Source: Sepiola atlantica
Taxonomy: Eukaryota; Mollusca; Cephalopoda; Sepiida; Sepiolidae
Reading direction: 5' to 3'
Length of the DNA stretch: 64,000 nucleotides
Assembly: GCA_963556195.1 (NCBI GenBank)
Contig: OY744517.1
Span: forward strand, 145,463,882 to 145,527,881
Under the pieces are notes generated by a model. It saw nothing but the letters and a program-made list of their open reading frames with translations, was not told the origin of the DNA and searched no databases. Of the stretch, positions 23,986 to 36,175 are shown one piece after another; the stretch's first letter is position 1, and each line of letters begins with the position of its first letter. The position numbers and the translations under genes are program-made.

Positions 23986-24440
23986 ATATATATAAATAAA
24001 AGATGAAGATGCCTGGGTGTGTATATCTGTTTATGCATAAGTTATTAATGGTTAAGAAATAACCAATCAGCAGCTTCTTGAGGATGTTTAAGCCTCAATT
24101 TAAATGATACCCATTTTCCTTATAAAAATCTATAATAATTGTTGTGCAATTTTGTGTGTGCGCCCATCTATCGCCATTCTCGTGTAAATTGGTGTCGATA
24201 TTAAAATGAAAAAAAAATGTGTGCCTGCCATTTACAAACTTGCAAATTCCTGCTGTTACTATTACAAAAAAAATATTTAAAAAATAATATTCAGCTATTA
24301 TAAAAAAAATCCCCTACGTGTCAAAGTCAGAGGAAGAAAATAGTTAGTAAGAAAAACAATGTAGTTTAATTATCGAACAATCAGTAAAATTTTGCAAATG
24401 ACGGGGATAAATTGCTCATAAACAGCTACCCCCCCTCCCC
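23986..24440 (+). other. AT-rich DNA with Helitron-head-like start
   Basis: tcatatatataaataaaaga followed by a cctgggtgtgtatatctg segment resembles small Helitron-like heads, but no matching 3' end was located. Confidence 0.3.
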
Positions 24441-24444
24441 AAGT

Positions 24445-25780
24445 CCAACCCTTTCCTCACTGTGGTTGGAGCGGCGACAACATGGTAATGCCACTGCTAT
24501 GCTGGTTGGAACTATGGTTCCTGACAGGGTTACTCATGGCAGACATGTCTTTCACCAAATAGTATACGTGTCGTAAACTGGGTAACAGGGCTCTGTTTAG
24601 AATCAAGGAGTCAACATCAGGATCCGTCGTCCTCTTGTTGTCTCTGCCTCTGCGTCTATGGAAAGCAACAACGTGTCAGGCTCGAAATAACAGATTACTG
24701 GAGTGAGAATAACGATGTTGCTTCTGCAACATGTGCAATCGCAATTACTTTGTATATTCTGAGCCAAACCTTCCCCAACTTTGTATGTAACCGTTGGGCT
24801 TTGCTACTCTTAGTGTCGGGGTTATAAAAAACTCTTAAATATTTCAGGAATAACGTATAGCTACGGCCAACGAGGAGGACTTCATGCATAATAAATGATT
24901 CTGAGGAACGATCTTCACGGGTTCTGTTGTGCAGAAGTGTGATTCGCTCTTCAACAACAGCAGCAGCAGCAGCAATGATTCGTTCGTGTCGACGTGAAGA
25001 CGAGAATCCCGACATAGTAGGTCCTGGTATGAACTTAGAGTGCATTCAGTGATGAGGATCCAATTTGTGAGCTTTGGAATGCGTAACATTACGTGTGTGG
25101 CGGCTGTTGTAGCCATGTTGAATCCTTCGAGATTCTTGTCAGTCATGGACGTGGAAAAGAAAGAGGAAGTACACAGTGTGTTTCTCTTTATTATCTCTCA
25201 TCACATGCTCAGCTCGCGTGAGAGATGGCCCCCTGATTGGGCAAGCCAGAAAGGAAGCTAAATGCTTGCACCAATCAGCGACGAGCTTAGAAATAAGGCA
25301 CAAATTCAAAATCGTAATGGTTGTTGCTGTTGTTGTAGTTGTAGTTGTTGTTATACCGCTGCAGATTTACCCCTTACTACTAGGTTTACTCTGACCCCGG
25401 AGTGGTAGTATTTGTTAGGGTCCCATCTGTCTTAAATAGAATTTGTCTCGGGTACGAAACCAAACTGCCTCGGGAACCCTTAGGTAAAGTGGTCACCTCT
25501 ACTACACTTCAAAATTCATCTTTCCCATCTCTTTTTACTCCTTTTTCTGCCTACCTTGTTTCCCAACCTCTTTTTCTGCATACTCTATTTCCAAACCATA
25601 TCAGCTGCTCAAAAGCCCCCCCCCCAACCGTCCTGCACATGACACAAACATTCAATCAGTGATGAGGCCCCAATTTGGGAGCTTTTGGCTGCGTTGAGTC
25701 ACCTCTTAGTTACCAATACTCGCAGGTCAACTCTGACCCTGTGGGGTGGTAGTACCTGTCAGGACCGCACCAATAAATTC
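24445..25780. repeat. Diverged interspersed repeat pieces
   Basis: cagtgatgaggatccaattt (about 25048) recurs as a cagtgatgaggccccaattt variant (about 25659), and a ctctgacccc...gtggtagta segment occurs near 25389 and 25733. Two copies of an unclassified repeat flank about 300 bp. A 116-aa minus ORF (24695-25045) is not recognisable. Confidence 0.5.
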
Positions 25781-25789
25781 AAAAGAAAC

Positions 25790-26310
25790 TATCGTTACAG
25801 CTTATTTATTTACCAAATATACGCCTATAAAACAAATTAATCTAAAAACCATTCGCATAAAAAATATATGACAATTTTGGTATAAAATGATCTGACGACG
25901 GTTGATATGCCACAAACCCAACAACATACATAATAAGTAAGAAACAAATAAACAATAAACACGTAATCATGTATTTAACTTTGTTTGTGTTAAGCTTTGA
26001 GGGGTAGAGCGTAACATCGTGGTAGACTATGAGTCACGAAGACATAGAAGAAAAGACAAGAATAGAATGGGGTAACAATAATACGTGCGTATTGCACAAC
26101 TTTTATTCTCGGACTGAAGATACAATTTTGAAAGAACAAATTTGGGGCCTAATTTTCATGTCACGTGATACCTCTGCAGCGCAGTAATTATCACGTAGTG
26201 CGGAGATCAGGTCGATGGTCTTATCACCACTTGGTTGAGTGGAACTATATTCAGTTGACAATTCAACAGTTTGTTACGGAATCATTTAATAATAACTGAG
26301 ACATATGTAT
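25790..26310. other. No recognisable feature
   Basis: AT-rich sequence with short ORFs only. Confidence 0.35.
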
Positions 26311-26316
26311 GTTCTA

Positions 26317-26540
26317 CTAGCTTCCCTAGCCTCTGACTATCTATCTATTTAATACGACTTTCTATCTCTCTCTTTCTCTTTCTACGATAATGTTGTACGC
26401 CCTTTGATCAAAATGAAATATACTTATCCAACTACCCTGGATAGTGTAGTTTCAGAATATATATGGTTATCGGGGTCTATCTCCAAAATTCTAGGAGGAG
26501 TTCGTGAACAAACAAACGAACAAAAACTAGTTGGGTAAAC
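26317..26540 (-). mobile_element. Small Helitron-like element (minus)
   Basis: On the minus strand a head with gtttgtttgttcac and tttggagatagaccccg leads to an end reading gggaagctag followed by T (CTAG at 26317-26320). The segment is an inverted relative of 27426-27620. Confidence 0.45.
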
Positions 26541-26544
26541 AAGA

Positions 26545-27420
26545 CTCTTAAGCCTTGGTCAGGTAACTACTCTACGGCAAAGAGAACTCAGAAATAACAC
26601 ATATGTCTCTTCTTATCCAGGTATTGTTTCCAAACATCCTTGCCATTGGACTTAGGTGATGCCAGTCCCGGCAAAGGTGTAATTGGTGATTGCGAACCGT
26701 TGCTGCAAGATAGACTACCCGCGAAGGCATGTTTACAGGAGGTATCCATTGTCTCCTGAGACTGAGGGAAAATATATATGATTAATTGAAGACACGTTGA
26801 TATTTTACCCGGTTTGGTAAAATGTTTGATGTTTGTTTATTTTGATTAAAGGTAAATCTAGTTCTGACCTTTTTGTGTTGTTTGTTTTGTAACCATGTAA
26901 AAACTACATCTGATTCGTTTCATTCTGATAGACTATCTGTCGCCAAGACAAGTTCTGCGGTTTAAAGATAAAACACTGGATTTTTTCTTCTTTAAAACAA
27001 CGGCGAGAACTCGATGTACCGGTATCCTGTTTGTGTGTTGACAATTGAACTGATGTCCGGTTTTTCAAACAAAGAAAACGAAAACAAAAGCAAAAAACCC
27101 AACAACATTTGTTTAAAGAAAACGAAAACAAAAGCAAAAAAGAACAACATTTGTTTAAAGAAAACAAAACCAAAAAAAAAAAGAAAAGCATTTCGAGAGC
27201 GTAGACACACACTACCTTCCACTAACAACTGACTTAACCAGTAACTTTTTAAACCTTTTTAACGTCATTGTCTATATTGGTTCGGAAATGCAGCGATTAT
27301 TTAGTATTGTAAAAGTTTTTTTTTTCTGGGAAGTGCTCTATATCGGTGCTAGAGCGTATGTTAATTCTCAATAAAGGAGGGAAATTAACGGAGAATCGTT
27401 GGGAAAAATGTGTTACATTT
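26545..27420. other. No recognisable gene; short internal A-rich repeat
   Basis: A roughly 38-bp unit with acatttgtttaaagaaaacg is repeated about twice at 27060-27180. Otherwise unremarkable. Confidence 0.4.
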
Positions 27421-27425
27421 TTAAA

Positions 27426-27491
27426 GAGTTGTAATTTATGTCTGTTTGTTTGCTCACAAACTCTTACTAGAGTTTTGGAGATAGACCCCCG

Positions 27492-27546
<55 letters not shown>

Positions 27547-27775
27547 TGAAATTACATTACCCAGGGTATTTGTATAAGTACATTTCATTTTTATCAAAGA
27601 GAGTACAACATTATTATGGGGTCTGCGTTCGCGCTTGATATGCATAAAAAGGAAATATTGATAGAAATTAAAAATGAGAATAAACATGTTGATAAAGGGT
27701 TCGAAGCTTTGAGTAAGGGTGTACATGGGGCCTCATTGATTCCCGAGAAACGTCGGGTGTGCCTCGATGAGCTAA
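27426..27775 (+). mobile_element. Small Helitron-like element (plus)
   Basis: A tgtctgtttgtttgctcac head, a (TA)n at 27498-27545, and a 3' hairpin CCCGA (27742-27746) with TCGGG (27753-27757) followed by CTAA then T (27772-27776). The body is homologous, inverted, to 26370-26530. It is a second size class sharing the hairpin-CTRR logic of the 15-kb tandem. Confidence 0.5.
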
Positions 27776-27848
27776 TGTGCTGTTAGCGATTGGCCACCAA
27801 AAGGACATAAGGTTCTAATCAATTCCGAACAACGCTAGGTCTTCCTGA

Positions 27849-27862
27849 AGGAGAGCGAGAGA

Positions 27863-27902
<40 letters not shown>
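27849..27902. repeat. (GA)n microsatellite
   Basis: GA tract ending in a G-run, at the start of the duplicated block 27911-28262. Confidence 0.95.
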
Positions 27903-27910
<8 letters not shown>

Positions 27911-27911
<1 letters not shown>

Positions 27912-28262
27912 TAAACGCTAGTTACCAATGAACATGTCATTATCTTAACAACACCAATTAAAAAGTCACGACTTGTAGAATTATAGTTGCCTTTAATGAG
28001 GAGCGGCCTCTTCAATTTCATATTTTGCATCTACCATTGCTAGACATTAACGCATTGCCTTGTGAGACATCCACGTGTGATCCCCCAACCCCCTTGCTCC
28101 TTTCCTGAATGCCCCACTCGAATATGTAGGTCACGATGACATATTTTGACCTAAACTCAAAACACTCCAATGGAATGCCTTATTTGATTTCCATCTGCCA
28201 ACAAACACTGGTGAGCCATGTGTTGAAAAGCATTTGTTGACGGTAATTTATATTAAAAAAAA
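27911..28262 (+). repeat. Interspersed repeat, copy 1 (partner at 61640)
   Basis: Shares tcattatcttaaca, ccattgctagacattaacgc and gccccactcgaatatg in the same order with 61640-61975. Both copies follow a (GA)n tract. Confidence 0.8.
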
Positions 28263-28387
28263 ACAACAACCCAAAAACAGGCAAATGAAACATGAAGAAG
28301 AAATTACATAATTTATTGTGAACAAACTTTCACATTAAATAATGTCTTGTTCTTCTCTCTAGTAAAGTAAGTAATCCTGATTGCTCT

Positions 28388-28759
28388 CTTGTGACAGTTA
28401 TATAAAAGGCAGTTGTGTATGTATATGCGTATGTTCAACTAAAAGTCAGAAACCACACAAGACAGACCCACAAAGCTGATATTCTTTTTCCGGATTGCTT
28501 CGAACCTTTTTAGTGATAGTAATTATTTTCAGGGTCATCTAGAAAAAGTCAGGACGGGGTCGACATTTACAGCCATTTTTTTCCATCGACATTTAGTCTG
28601 GAACTCGAACTTAGATGCACTTTCTTGGCCGAGGTTGATGGGGGAGTAAGGAGAGAGGGAGGGAGAGAGCGAGAAGGAGAGCTAGTTCAAGAAGAGGGTA
28701 AGTAGATAGATAGAGAGGGGGATAGAGTGAAGTACATGCATAGAGCGATAAAGAGAGTG

Positions 28760-28799
<40 letters not shown>

Positions 28800-29248
28800 A
28801 GAGAGAGATAGAGAAAAATAGCGAGAGAGTTAGAGATAGAGAATATATATATATATATATATATACAGGGTGGGCAAAAATAAGAGTCCTATTTTTAAAA
28901 ATTCATAACTTTTTTATTTATTGATTTAAAAAATTTTTTTTTTTAGAATAAGTAAAGGACCCCTTCCGAAGCAAGCATGAGCCGTATTAGCCCTAAGGAA
29001 CGTACCCTCATTTATAAAACATTATTTTTGCTTAAAAAACTCAAAACAGTGTAAAAAACAATACTTTAGTTTTTGTAAGTTTTAAGAAGTGTTTTTCGGC
29101 TAAAATTTGTTTTGTTTATTTCAAAAAATCTCGGAAGGGCAGTCTACACACACATAAAGTTTGGTGAGTTTAACTTTTATTTTGTGGAAGTTATTCAAAT
29201 TCAAGTTATTCAAATTTAAAGATAGGACCCTTATTTTGGCCCACCCTG

Positions 29249-29279
<31 letters not shown>

Positions 29280-29367
29280 CAGAGATTTTAAAAGATAGAT
29301 GTTACAATGATGTTAATATTTTTATTCTGTTATCTATGCCCCCAAGCAACGACGGGCAATAAAGCAA
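28388..29367 (+). mobile_element. Helitron-like element with microsatellite core and nested MITE
   Basis: The head ttatataaaaggcagttgtg matches the heads at 6743 and 9987. The 3' part (gatgttac...tgcccccaagcaacgacggg) is a diverged version of the tail ending at 6742, terminating near 29367. The middle is (GA)n, (TA)n and a complete mariner MITE inserted in the TA tract. Confidence 0.55.
28866..29248. mobile_element. Mariner-type MITE, 383 bp
   Basis: Terminal inverted repeats of about 32 bp begin cagggtgggc; the right end on the minus strand reads cagggtgggccaaaataagg. The element sits inside (TA)n with TA at both borders (28864-28865 and 29249-29250), the Tc1/mariner target site. It is AT-rich and non-coding. 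Confidence 0.8.
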
Positions 29368-29400
29368 TGTCATTGCTCTTTCTCTCTCTCTCTCTCTCTC

Positions 29401-29493
29401 GCACTAATCACTATTTATTATTTTAAATGTTTCTGAAATATAGGAATATAAAAATTCTATCAAATTTGTATCGAACACTCTGTAGTTTAAGAT
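29401..29493 (-). mobile_element. Solo mariner end (family of 30627-31690)
   Basis: Reverse-oriented relative of the first roughly 90 bp of that element; contains aatgtttctgaaatat and ends cgaacactctgtag. Confidence 0.6.
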
Positions 29494-29499
29494 ATTTAT

Positions 29500-30040
29500 A
29501 TATCTACCACTTCTAATCTCTTAGGAATAGATTTAATTAAGCTCCTTACTTTAGCGTTTTTGGCTAATTGCCTTACGATTGATAATTAAACTTTAACACC
29601 TTTAGAACTTCTTTCTCATTGTATGATTATATGTGTTAGTGATTTTGTCTTCTAATGACTTTTATATTTGGTATAAAATGATAAATGTTTTGCTTTTTCA
29701 TTTTGATGTGCTACTCCCTACATGTAATATTTTATCCGTTTCTTTCAACTTTGAACCCCTATATACATCTCTAAATAATGTTTCAACCGAGTCTGCTTTG
29801 ATTTGAGGTCTACATGCGTCAACTCCCTCATTTCTAATTTGCTGTATTATTGAGGATGTTGGTCTCTATTACAGTGATGCTGTCTATATGCTTTCAATTT
29901 CGTGTCAATACCCTGTGCTGACGATAAGGTCTGATATTAATAAAAAATATATGGTCTCAGAGACGACCGTTCACAATCTGTTGTTATGTTTAATTTTTGA
30001 AACACACATTGATCATACAATTGGGTTTACAAAGATCGAT
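29500..30040. other. No recognisable feature
   Basis: AT-rich sequence without repeats shared within the window. Confidence 0.35.
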
Positions 30041-30068
30041 GATTATATATATATATATATATATATAT

Positions 30069-30216
30069 TGCCTGTAGTGATGTCACTATGGTAATGGTCC
30101 TCTAAGGAGAAGATTTATCTTTGAAAACTCATGAGCTAAAAACGTTAAGATACTTTGCTTGAACTTTGAATTTTAATAAAATTTGATTGACACCTTATTT
30201 TATTATTTCATTTTAT

Positions 30217-30221
<5 letters not shown>
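30069..30221 (+). repeat. Retroposon 3'-end-like repeat ending in (TA)n, copy 1
   Basis: About 90 percent identical to 56578-56735, with shared ctcatgagcta and atactttgcttgaactttga, then an AATAAA signal. Both copies finish exactly at a (TA)n tract (30222-30252 here). The pattern suggests a retroposed 3' end whose tail seeded the TA tract. Confidence 0.75.
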
Positions 30222-30252
<31 letters not shown>

Positions 30253-30255
<3 letters not shown>

Positions 30256-30585
30256 ATTTTTATGAAATTTTTATATATTTTTATATTTTTATATTTTCAA
30301 ATCGGTCCTAAACAGTAATATAATTTTACTGATTTATCCCTATGATGTTCTCTAATTATAAAAGCATACATTTATGAAAATCCATGGGTTAAGGGAATAA
30401 AAATGTTTTTATTTATATATTTTTTATTTGAACTATTTGATGATTTAATACATATTGTACTTTAAAATTTTTTTTATTCTCATCACTTATTTCCTTATAT
30501 TACTGCTCTATCTTGTATATTGAGCATTGACTTTTAAGGATAGGATATAATTTAAAGATAACATTTTTATCTGCATTATGTCTCC

Positions 30586-30590
<5 letters not shown>
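30253..30590. other. AT-rich sequence, no feature
   Basis: Nothing beyond low-complexity AT DNA. Confidence 0.35.

Positions 30591-30619
<29 letters not shown>
30591..30619. repeat. (TA)n tract
   Basis: Abuts the left end of the mariner copy at 30627. Confidence 0.95.
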
Positions 30620-30621
<2 letters not shown>

Positions 30622-30626
30622 AACTA

Positions 30627-31690
30627 CAGGGTATCCGAGACATTGATATATTTTGACATTGTTATATTTCAGAAACCTTTAAAGTAATAAATAGTTGTTA
30701 GTGCAACGGATAGCTGTTTATGTATGTAGTGAGTTTCAAAGCTGGAGACCATGGACGGTTGGAAAACACCGAAATGTTGCAAAAGAGTGACAACGGAATT
30801 CCTCGGGAACTTACAAAAAAGGTGCGGCAAGATCCAAGCAAGACCATGCGGATTTTAGCGAGAGAGATGGGCGTCGGAGTGTCGACTATGAAGACACCGT
30901 TTAATAAGGATCTTCGCTACCCCTCATACAAGAGTAGCAAGAAGCAACTACTCGTCGCTAAGGCACCAGAGAACCAGCTTCCGAAAGCCAAGAATCTCTT
31001 ACACAAATTCAGACACCCAGTAAAGTCTGGGATGCTCTGATTCTTCTCATGACCAGTTGCACAATTAGGAAAATAACAGGTGCTAGTTAACAATTCGCCT
31101 GAATTTTAGCTCGTCACGAAGACCAAGTTTCTTAAAACGCTCATAGTCTTTGTGTGTATTAACAGAGGAAGCCACTTTATGCCAACCCACATATTCGAAA
31201 AGTAACTCAGATTAATTCTGATGTCTATTTTTAATTATTGTCCACTATTGTCAAGTGCGAAGTGGAGAGGTTGGCTGCAAGAAGACAATACGTGTGGTAT
31301 CATTACTCAGCAGAAGTGGCTGTCTGTGAACTTTCACGACTTCACCAGTCCCAACAGCTGGCTCGCACCTCGCCTGATATCAACACCAGCGATTATTATG
31401 TGCGGTGAGCAGTTGAGAAAGATACCAACCGTACCGCCTGCAACACCAAGAACGAGCTGATTGCCAGAATTAAACTAGTGTTCAGGCATCTCTCGAAGAA
31501 CAGTGATGGTTGTGTGGTCCCGTCTGAAGGCTGGGATCGATGCTCAGCACAGTTTCTACGACTGAGACGTATTTGGTAAAATATATTCTAAGAGATGCAC
31601 TTTGAAGTTTGAAAATGTATCAATTATTAGCCAAGATATGACGTTTTTGTTTCCCTTCCTAAAAATGTCAAATTTGTATCGAACATCTAC
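30627..31690 (+). pseudogene. Mariner-family transposase pseudogene, copy 1
   Basis: The longest open piece (30720-31040) contains RELTKKVRQDPSKTMRILAR, a helix-turn-helix segment typical of one mariner branch. Downstream broken frames give WLQEDNT (degraded QQD, second catalytic Asp), SVNFHDFTSPNSW, then in another frame SPDINTSDYYV (third catalytic Asp region), and a C-terminal WSRLKAGIDA. The FSDE motif is disrupted by a stop near 31045, and at least two frameshifts exist, so it is inactive. Ends cagggtatccgagac (left) and a diverged inverted counterpart (right, about 31670-31690) mark the element. The same family occurs inverted at 37571-38780. Confidence 0.8.
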
Positions 31691-31691
31691 G

Positions 31692-31850
<159 letters not shown>

Positions 31851-31859
31851 AAAAAATCT

Positions 31860-32630
31860 GCTTCGTACGTGTTTTAAGTTAATTATCAGTATTTGTTTTA
31901 AAAAACAAAAAAATAATCGATTTTTATATTAAATCCAATCAGCCGTTTTCTCTTTGATTATAAATTTCAACGCGTGAGTGGGAGTGACTACCTCTCCAAC
32001 TCACAGTACTAAGTCCTCACCTTTAAACCCATTACACGGTAAAGAAATACACTATAAATGTAATTAGGGTCACGTTTTCGAATTAAATCGTGTGTCCATT
32101 CACTTCATATGAATCGCTACACTTAAAAGTGATTGTACTGCTAATAAGTATACTTTACAAAGTTACATTTTCAGATTACAAATAATACAGAAACATCCAA
32201 CATACTCTTCCCCATGATGTTGTAAGAGTATACACAACAAAACATCCCCTACATTTCTTAAAAAAAAATCAAACTTAATAAACATCATGCACTATTTTTC
32301 ACATTCGTTTGTAAACATCAGTGTTTCGGCTTTCAGTATAATTACTGCCGCGTTACACGTTTGACATTAATCGACGTTGCGAATGTCGCGCACCCCACGC
32401 GAGACGGTAGCAGTTCTAGAAAGTCCGCTGATCGCTATAGAAACTAGGTAGAGCATCAAAATTCCGCACCTCTTCACTGCTTGCCTTTGACCCCCCCACC
32501 CATTTTCCCTGACTGCACCAAAATGTAGAAATGTAAATGTATGGTGATAAAATATCGTCTGCCCCCCCCCCCCCACATTGCCTTCTATAAATCTATCTTC
32601 AGTGGCAACATGCCTTGTTTGGCGCGAGCA
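31860..32630. other. No recognisable gene
   Basis: Unique-looking sequence with C-runs near 32565-32574. Confidence 0.35.
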
Positions 32631-32903
32631 AAAGTAAAACGAGATGCGCCCAGTAAATCTACGCGCTTAGCGATGAAAATTCTATTCCATGCCATAGTGA
32701 GGCAGATCAATGAAAATGTTATTACAATCTTAAACGTGACAGACCGACCAACGGACATATCCTCTTATAGAGACACGTGAGCGCATCTAAAATAATATGC
32801 GCCTATTCAATAAACGTATTGCTATTTCAAACTTAAGCGTGTCGGAACTGACTGAATTTGAGATTTTATCCACCCGACTATTAATACAAAATGAAAGTGC
32901 GCA

Positions 32904-33025
32904 TGTTCGAGTTAAGCACCAATGCAAACAATAGCCAATCAGTGTGTTCGAGTTAAGCACCAATGCAAACAATAGCCAATCAGTGTGTTCGAGTTAAGCA
33001 CCAATGCAAACAATAGCCAATCAGT
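32904..33025 (+). repeat. 41-bp repeat x3 with CCAAT boxes
   Basis: Three nearly identical 41-bp copies starting at 32904, 32945 and 32986. Each carries ccaatgcaaac and CCAATCAG. The last CCAAT is at 33017-33021. Confidence 0.9.
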
Positions 33026-33105
33026 GTGTTAGGCAGCGAAAAATAATTTTCCAGATCATTTCATGTGCACTTCTATAAAAAGCAAGAGAAATTATCGACT
33101 AAACA
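33017..33105 (+). promoter_or_regulatory. Candidate pol II promoter (CCAAT + TATA)
   Basis: CCAAT at 33017-33021 lies about 55 bp upstream of TATAAAAAG (33074-33082). This is near-canonical spacing, predicting a start near 33104. No long ORF follows (an ATG in ccatgg context at 33141 opens only 16 codons), so it may belong to a retroelement LTR or an untranslated first exon. Confidence 0.35.
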
Positions 33106-34344
33106 GATCGTCACAGGTAGTCTACGAGACAGCCAGCCTCCATGGCTAAGTTAAACGTAACATTCCCACCAACGAACAACACATGCGCTTGATCTCAGTC
33201 AGATCCCACGTTGGGAAATCTATACTTTATGTCGCAATTTCACACTAAAATCTCCAGCATCGACAAATAAGCAACAACTAAAACGATCGGTAATCATCAG
33301 CATTGTCAAATTAAGATCGCAGCCGGCAACCAACTAACGTGCTACTATCTCCACGTCAAAGAAAAATATATTTCCCGACATTGAATTAGCGCAGTTTTGA
33401 TATCAACCAGAATCTATGTTGGGGTAATAATACCTCTTTTAACCGCCAAACAAGCTAGCAGGCGTAATGAGCTATTGCTGATAACGCACACACATACAAC
33501 TGTCTACCTTACAAACTTTCACTTACAGCGTTACAAGCGTTAGAGAAAATTTCTACACACACTCATACTAACGTGACTAGCAAACAATGACAAAAAATCT
33601 ACGACGTTATTTCTCTAAATAAAAATATTCGTTACGTTTACAACCGCTGTTTATTGTGTCTTTAATTTGTTTATTGGTCATTTGTATTTTTTTTGTCTAA
33701 TTTTGTTGTTGTGTACTTTTACAAGGTTCGGAACCAGCGTGACATACAAAGGACAATGCTATTTCGAACGGAAGCATTGAAGACAGACAGAGCCTTTAAA
33801 AGAAATGCTTGAACGACTCTAAAATAAAGAGCGTCAATTCGATCTGCGCGTTTAGCGATGGTTATGCTGTTTCAAACTTAAGCGTGATAGACACACCTAA
33901 ATTCAGACGGACAGAGCCTCTCATGTAGATACGAGGACGTATCTAATAATCTAATCAGTTATGACCGGAGAAAATCTAACGCTGATCTTCAGAGAAGAAG
34001 TTACCACAACTCGAAGCGTCCTACTTTTACGTCAGGGATTGGATCGCTTCTTTCACTCATCATGTCTTTACCCATTTATTTTTTGTTATCATTAACTCAC
34101 ATGGGCGACTTAACTTGCATAAACAGTAACCCGATAGTTGCAAACACATTGAATGCTTCACAAAGACTTGAAAGATTACCCAACGCAATGACAGTGAAAA
34201 GAGAAACACGATTTACTGCTGGGTTCATTATCGCAGACAAACAAATCATAAATGTCAAACGAACACGAACCCGTGATATTTATAATCATATTATGAAATC
34301 GCCGGTCATATTATGTAATAGTCAGTGTCATTCAGTCTGTTAGC

Positions 34345-34345
34345 C

Positions 34346-34430
<85 letters not shown>
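34345..34430. repeat. (TA)n tract, about 85 bp
   Basis: Pure TA. Confidence 0.97.
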
Positions 34431-34433
<3 letters not shown>

Positions 34434-34434
34434 A

Positions 34435-35370
34435 GAGATAAATACACACGACTACAAAGTACATTTTAGTTCTTATTTTATTCCTAAAATGATTATAACT
34501 TATTTGAACAGTTGTTTATACCTTGGTATTTTATTTCAGTTTCCATATGTAATTACTGCATCATGCCACCGACAAAATGAGCGTTAGAAGTTTCTGAATT
34601 TCAGTGAGGTCATATTGTGGGTCAGTATGAAGGCAAACTAAGTTTGTTTGTTTGTTAGTACTCAAGGACCTTTCAACCATTATAAGGTCATCCAGGTCAA
34701 ATGTTTTTTTTTTCAGAATCAGACAGTTTTTAAAATGTTTATTTGTTTGTAAAGGGGTTGTTCGAGTGTGGGATTTTACTATTCATAGTGCATGAGTGAT
34801 TTTGTTTGGCCTTTTAGATTTTGCTATGCGTTCTTTGCTTCTTTTATGTTGTTTAAGATATTATTTGGGCCATTCTTTTGAAAAGAGGGTTTTAAATTAT
34901 TTGCTTGGTAACAAAATAATTAACATTTCTGTACAGATTACTTGGTATTTGTTTCTTGTCCGATGTTATTTTGTTAATACTGGATTTTTTTTCTTTTAAT
35001 TAAATGTTTTCTTTAAGAAACCCTATTATTTTAGTAAAAAAATATATTTTCAAATAATATTTTTTATATTTGTTACTTTGTAATATTTGCTACGTATATG
35101 TGCTTTTTTTGCATTTTATTAATATATGTTTTATTGTTAGTCCTTGATTGCAATGGTTACACTTAGGCTTATTTTCTCCCCCAAGCGAACTTAGTCAACG
35201 CAAAATATCAGCAATAGAGCATTCAATCCCACTTTCTACTGTAAATCGGGTGTTTGTAAAATTTAATAAAGAGGGTAAAGAGGGCACACCATCTTGTTAG
35301 GGCCGCCCAGGGCCTCCTTACAGAACCATGCATCTTGCTAAGAAAAATGTTGAGAATGACCCTTGTTTCA
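34435..35370. other. No recognisable feature
   Basis: T-rich intergenic-like sequence. Confidence 0.35.
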
Positions 35371-35384
35371 AGGCTTCTGCCATC

Positions 35385-35590
35385 TTTTGGCTAAGATCAA
35401 AGTGTATTATCTGTTCCAATACTACACTTTATCCGTCTTGTCGCCAGTCAGTGAACTAGAAATTCTTCTAGACTGAGGTTAATTTTATTTTTGTCCCAAT
35501 CTAACAAGGCTTTCTTGGGTAGCTGTATTTTCCCAACATTAAACACTGATCTTGTGTCTAGCTCTCTCCTCGTGGAGAGGCAAGTAAATA
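35385..35590 (+). repeat. U2 snRNA-headed retroposon copy 2
   Basis: atcttttggctaagatcaaa then gtgtattatctgttcc, the U2 5' segment with GTAGTA changed to GTATTA. The body end (cactgatcttgtgtctag...ggcaagtaaata) is a diverged version of the end of copy 1. It is shorter than copy 1 and abuts the Tc1-like pseudogene. Confidence 0.6.
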
Positions 35591-36170
35591 GGGATGTGGC
35601 AAAACATGTTGTAGCCAATCTCAGAACAGCTGCCAGGTATCTTCATGAACTAGGCTACTATGGCAGAGCTGCAAGGATGAAACCATTTTCTTTATCACAC
35701 CAATATTCAAGCTGAGGAAAGATTGGGCTCATAAATGGTTGAGAAACCTAAGGAATTTCGGAATACTGTAATATTCTCTGACGAGTCATTATTTGATTTA
35801 TTTTCACACACTGCTGGAGTGTAGGCCAGAAAATTGCAGCATACGTCGAAAATGGTGGTTATTTTGTTATATGGTGCTATTTGGGGTGATGGTGGTTCAT
35901 ATCAAGTGAAGTTACCGGGTAACATTACTTCTGTTTAATGTTTCCCCGTCGTAGAAATTGCTCTAAACAAAATTCTCAAATAGTCGAAGTATAAAACATG
36001 AGTCCTTATGTATAGAAGATGGGGATCTTTGCTACACTTCTAAAAAGACACAAAATGGGTTGCATTAAAATTCGATTCAAAAATTTAAGTCGCCAAATAT
36101 AGATCTCATCGAACACCTATGCGCAATATTAGACCGAAACATCCCCCAAAAAGAATAAAAAACCCTCTTC
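35560..36170 (+). pseudogene. Tc1-like transposase pseudogene, N-part
   Basis: Shows LGYYGRAARMKPF, a conserved Tc1-family segment, then in a shifted frame FSDESLFDLFSHTAGV (first catalytic Asp) and LLYGAIWGDGG. A later piece reads SPNIDLIEHL...LDRNI, the second catalytic region. Several frameshifts and stops are present. It runs directly into the 29-bp minisatellite, and a second copy of the SPDLNPIEHL-LDR region reappears on the other side at 37365-37430. The element is dead. Confidence 0.75.
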
Positions 36171-36175
36171 AAAAC

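Larger units (their letters stand above)
32640..33960 (+). repeat. Diverged duplicated block around a promoter-like core
   Basis: tctacgcgcttagcgatg (about 32660) is repeated as tctgcgcgtttagcgatg (about 33842). A tttcaaacttaagcgtg segment occurs near 32824 and 33868, and gagac/gat-acg...gcgcatctaa-type ends follow. The copies are about 1.2 kb apart in direct orientation, which could be old LTR-like repeats or a simple duplication. Confidence 0.45.
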
